Source: Desulfurococcales archaeon
Lineage (GTDB): Archaea; Thermoproteota; Thermoprotei_A; Sulfolobales; Acidilobaceae
Direction: 5' to 3'
Length of the DNA: 5,149 nucleotides
NCBI GenBank assembly: GCA_015521095.1
Contig: WAOU01000058.1
Span: 1-5,149, forward strand
Shown: positions 4,320-5,149 of the stretch, in pieces
Numbering within the stretch: the stretch's first letter is position 1
How the letters are laid out: each line of letters begins with the position of its first letter
Made by a program: the position numbers and the translations under genes
The notes under the pieces: model-generated
The model's database searches: none
What the model was told of the DNA's origin: nothing
What the model saw: only the letters and a program-made list of their open reading frames with translations

Positions 4320-5149
4320 GTGCTAGAACTGTCATCAAACATTGACAAGGCAGTAAAAGATCTTAGGCGCCGACTTGAAAAAGACAAGGTCATAGACGAT
4401 CCGGCAATAGCAGTGCTATACACTAGAGAGCCTAGCGGTATAAAGGGAAGCCAAGTAAAGGCAGTGGTTTTTCCTGAGGAAGAGAAAGACGTCTCCTTGA
4501 TCCTAAGAACAGCATACAAGTATAACGTGCCGATTTACCCGCAGGGTTCGAGTACGAGTCTCTCCGGCAATAGCGTTCCACTAGAGCCGGGAATTGTTGT
4601 CAGCATGGAGCGGATGAACAGGGTTCTCGAAATAAGCATCGTCGATAGTTATGCTGTAGTGGAGCCTGGTGTGAGAATAGAGGATCTCAACGCTGAGCTT
4701 GCAAAGTATGAATACATGTTCCCCGTGGATCCTGCTAGCAGTAGTGTCGCCACTATTGGTGGAGCGATAAATAATGGTGCGGGTGGACTCCGTGGAGCTA
4801 AGTATGGTACTATGCGTGACTGGCTCTTGGCAGTGAGGCTAGGTATAGCCGATGAAGAGGGATCGATCCTAAGTCTTGGATGCTATACTGTAAAGTGTAG
4901 ATCTGGCTATGATCTTGCACGCCTCATAGTTGGGAGCGAGGGCACTCTTGGCATCGTTACACGAGCTGTCCTCCGGATAACTCCTCTGCCGGAGGACACT
5001 GTGTACGCGTTGTCATTTTTCGATAGCTTAGAGGATCTAATGGAGGCATTTATAGAGATAAGAAGGAGCAGGCTGAACCCCTTCATGCTAGAATTCATGG
5101 ATTCCGCAACAGTAGAATATGCTAGTAAAAGCCTCGCTCTCCCCTACAA
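4320..5149 (+). CDS. FAD-linked oxidase, glycolate oxidase GlcD / D-lactate dehydrogenase type, N-terminal part, truncated by the window edge
   Basis: The frame runs from a GTG at 4320 to the right edge (276 codons). It contains a PCMH/VAO-type FAD-binding domain: PQGSSTSLSGNSVP (74-87, the pyrophosphate-binding stretch), VSMERMNRVLEI (94-105), DPASSSVATIGGAINNGAGG (137-156), KYGTMRDW (161-168) and GYDLARLIVGSEGTLGIVT (196-214). The substrate-binding cap begins near 225. Relatives oxidise D-lactate, glycolate or other 2-hydroxy acids to 2-oxo acids and pass electrons to quinone, cytochrome or an iron-sulfur partner; usual length is about 450-470 aa, so roughly 40% is missing, including the C-terminal catalytic residues. 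The exact substrate cannot be set. An in-frame TAG at 4290-4292 and the absence of other start codons after it fix GTG 4320. A nearby ATG at 4316 is out of frame and stops after nine codons. It is divergent from the roadblock operon and probably unrelated to it in function. Confidence 0.92.
   Translation, partial: MLELSSNIDKAVKDLRRRLEKDKVIDDPAIAVLYTREPSGIKGSQVKAVVFPEEEKDVSLILRTAYKYNVPIYPQGSSTSLSGNSVPLEPGIVVSMERMNRVLEISIVDSYAVVEPGVRIEDLNAELAKYEYMFPVDPASSSVATIGGAINNGAGGLRGAKYGTMRDWLLAVRLGIADEEGSILSLGCYTVKCRSGYDLARLIVGSEGTLGIVTRAVLRITPLPEDTVYALSFFDSLEDLMEAFIEIRRSRLNPFMLEFMDSATVEYASKSLALPY

Noticed and set aside
4304..5098. Minus-strand ORFs inside the FAD oxidase gene
   Set aside because: They are antisense to an unmistakable FAD-binding oxidase frame and show no family features or ribosome sites.

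Overview
The window looks like chromosomal DNA of a thermophilic crenarchaeon (Thermoproteota, probably Desulfurococcales-like). The reasons are heavy use of AGA/AGG, ATA and CTA codons, purine-rich Shine-Dalgarno sites before internal genes, archaeal TATA-like boxes, one gene that seems leaderless, and an archaeal-style roadblock/LC7 gene set. The species cannot be fixed from this sequence. There are no tRNAs, rRNAs, transposases or CRISPR arrays.

Layout: (1) 1-736, minus strand: the N-terminal 245 codons of a predicted ATPase of the ABC class (ABC_ATPase family), running off the left edge. (2) 803-964, minus strand: a possible 53-aa charged protein upstream of it. (3) 965-1164: a divergent promoter region with a perfect 13-bp palindrome and a strong TATA-like box facing right. 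(4) 1165-2122, plus strand: a possible small tyrosine-rich ORF that overlaps by 8 nt an unrecognised, AT-rich, 260-aa two-domain protein. (5) 2083-3860, minus strand: a compact three-gene operon. In order of transcription it encodes a stand-alone roadblock/LC7 protein, a 171-aa alpha/beta protein with a possible V4R/TRAPP-like fold, and a roadblock-like domain fused to a double zinc ribbon and two C-terminal membrane helices. Its last gene overlaps the end of the 260-aa gene by 40 bp, tail to tail. (6) 3861-4319: an AT-rich intergenic region with inverted and direct repeats and two outward promoters. (7) 4320-5149, plus strand: the N-terminal 276 codons of a GlcD / D-lactate dehydrogenase-type FAD-linked oxidase, running off the right edge.

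The region most likely to be new biology is the three-gene operon. Roadblock proteins usually act on small Ras-like GTPases (MglB on MglA, Ragulator on Rags), and TRAPP combines roadblock-related longin subunits with Bet3/V4R-fold subunits. A membrane-tethered roadblock with a zinc ribbon, a soluble roadblock partner and a possible V4R-like partner could be a membrane scaffold for a GTPase encoded elsewhere. The domain architecture is read from the sequence; the function is inference, and no GTPase gene lies in this window.
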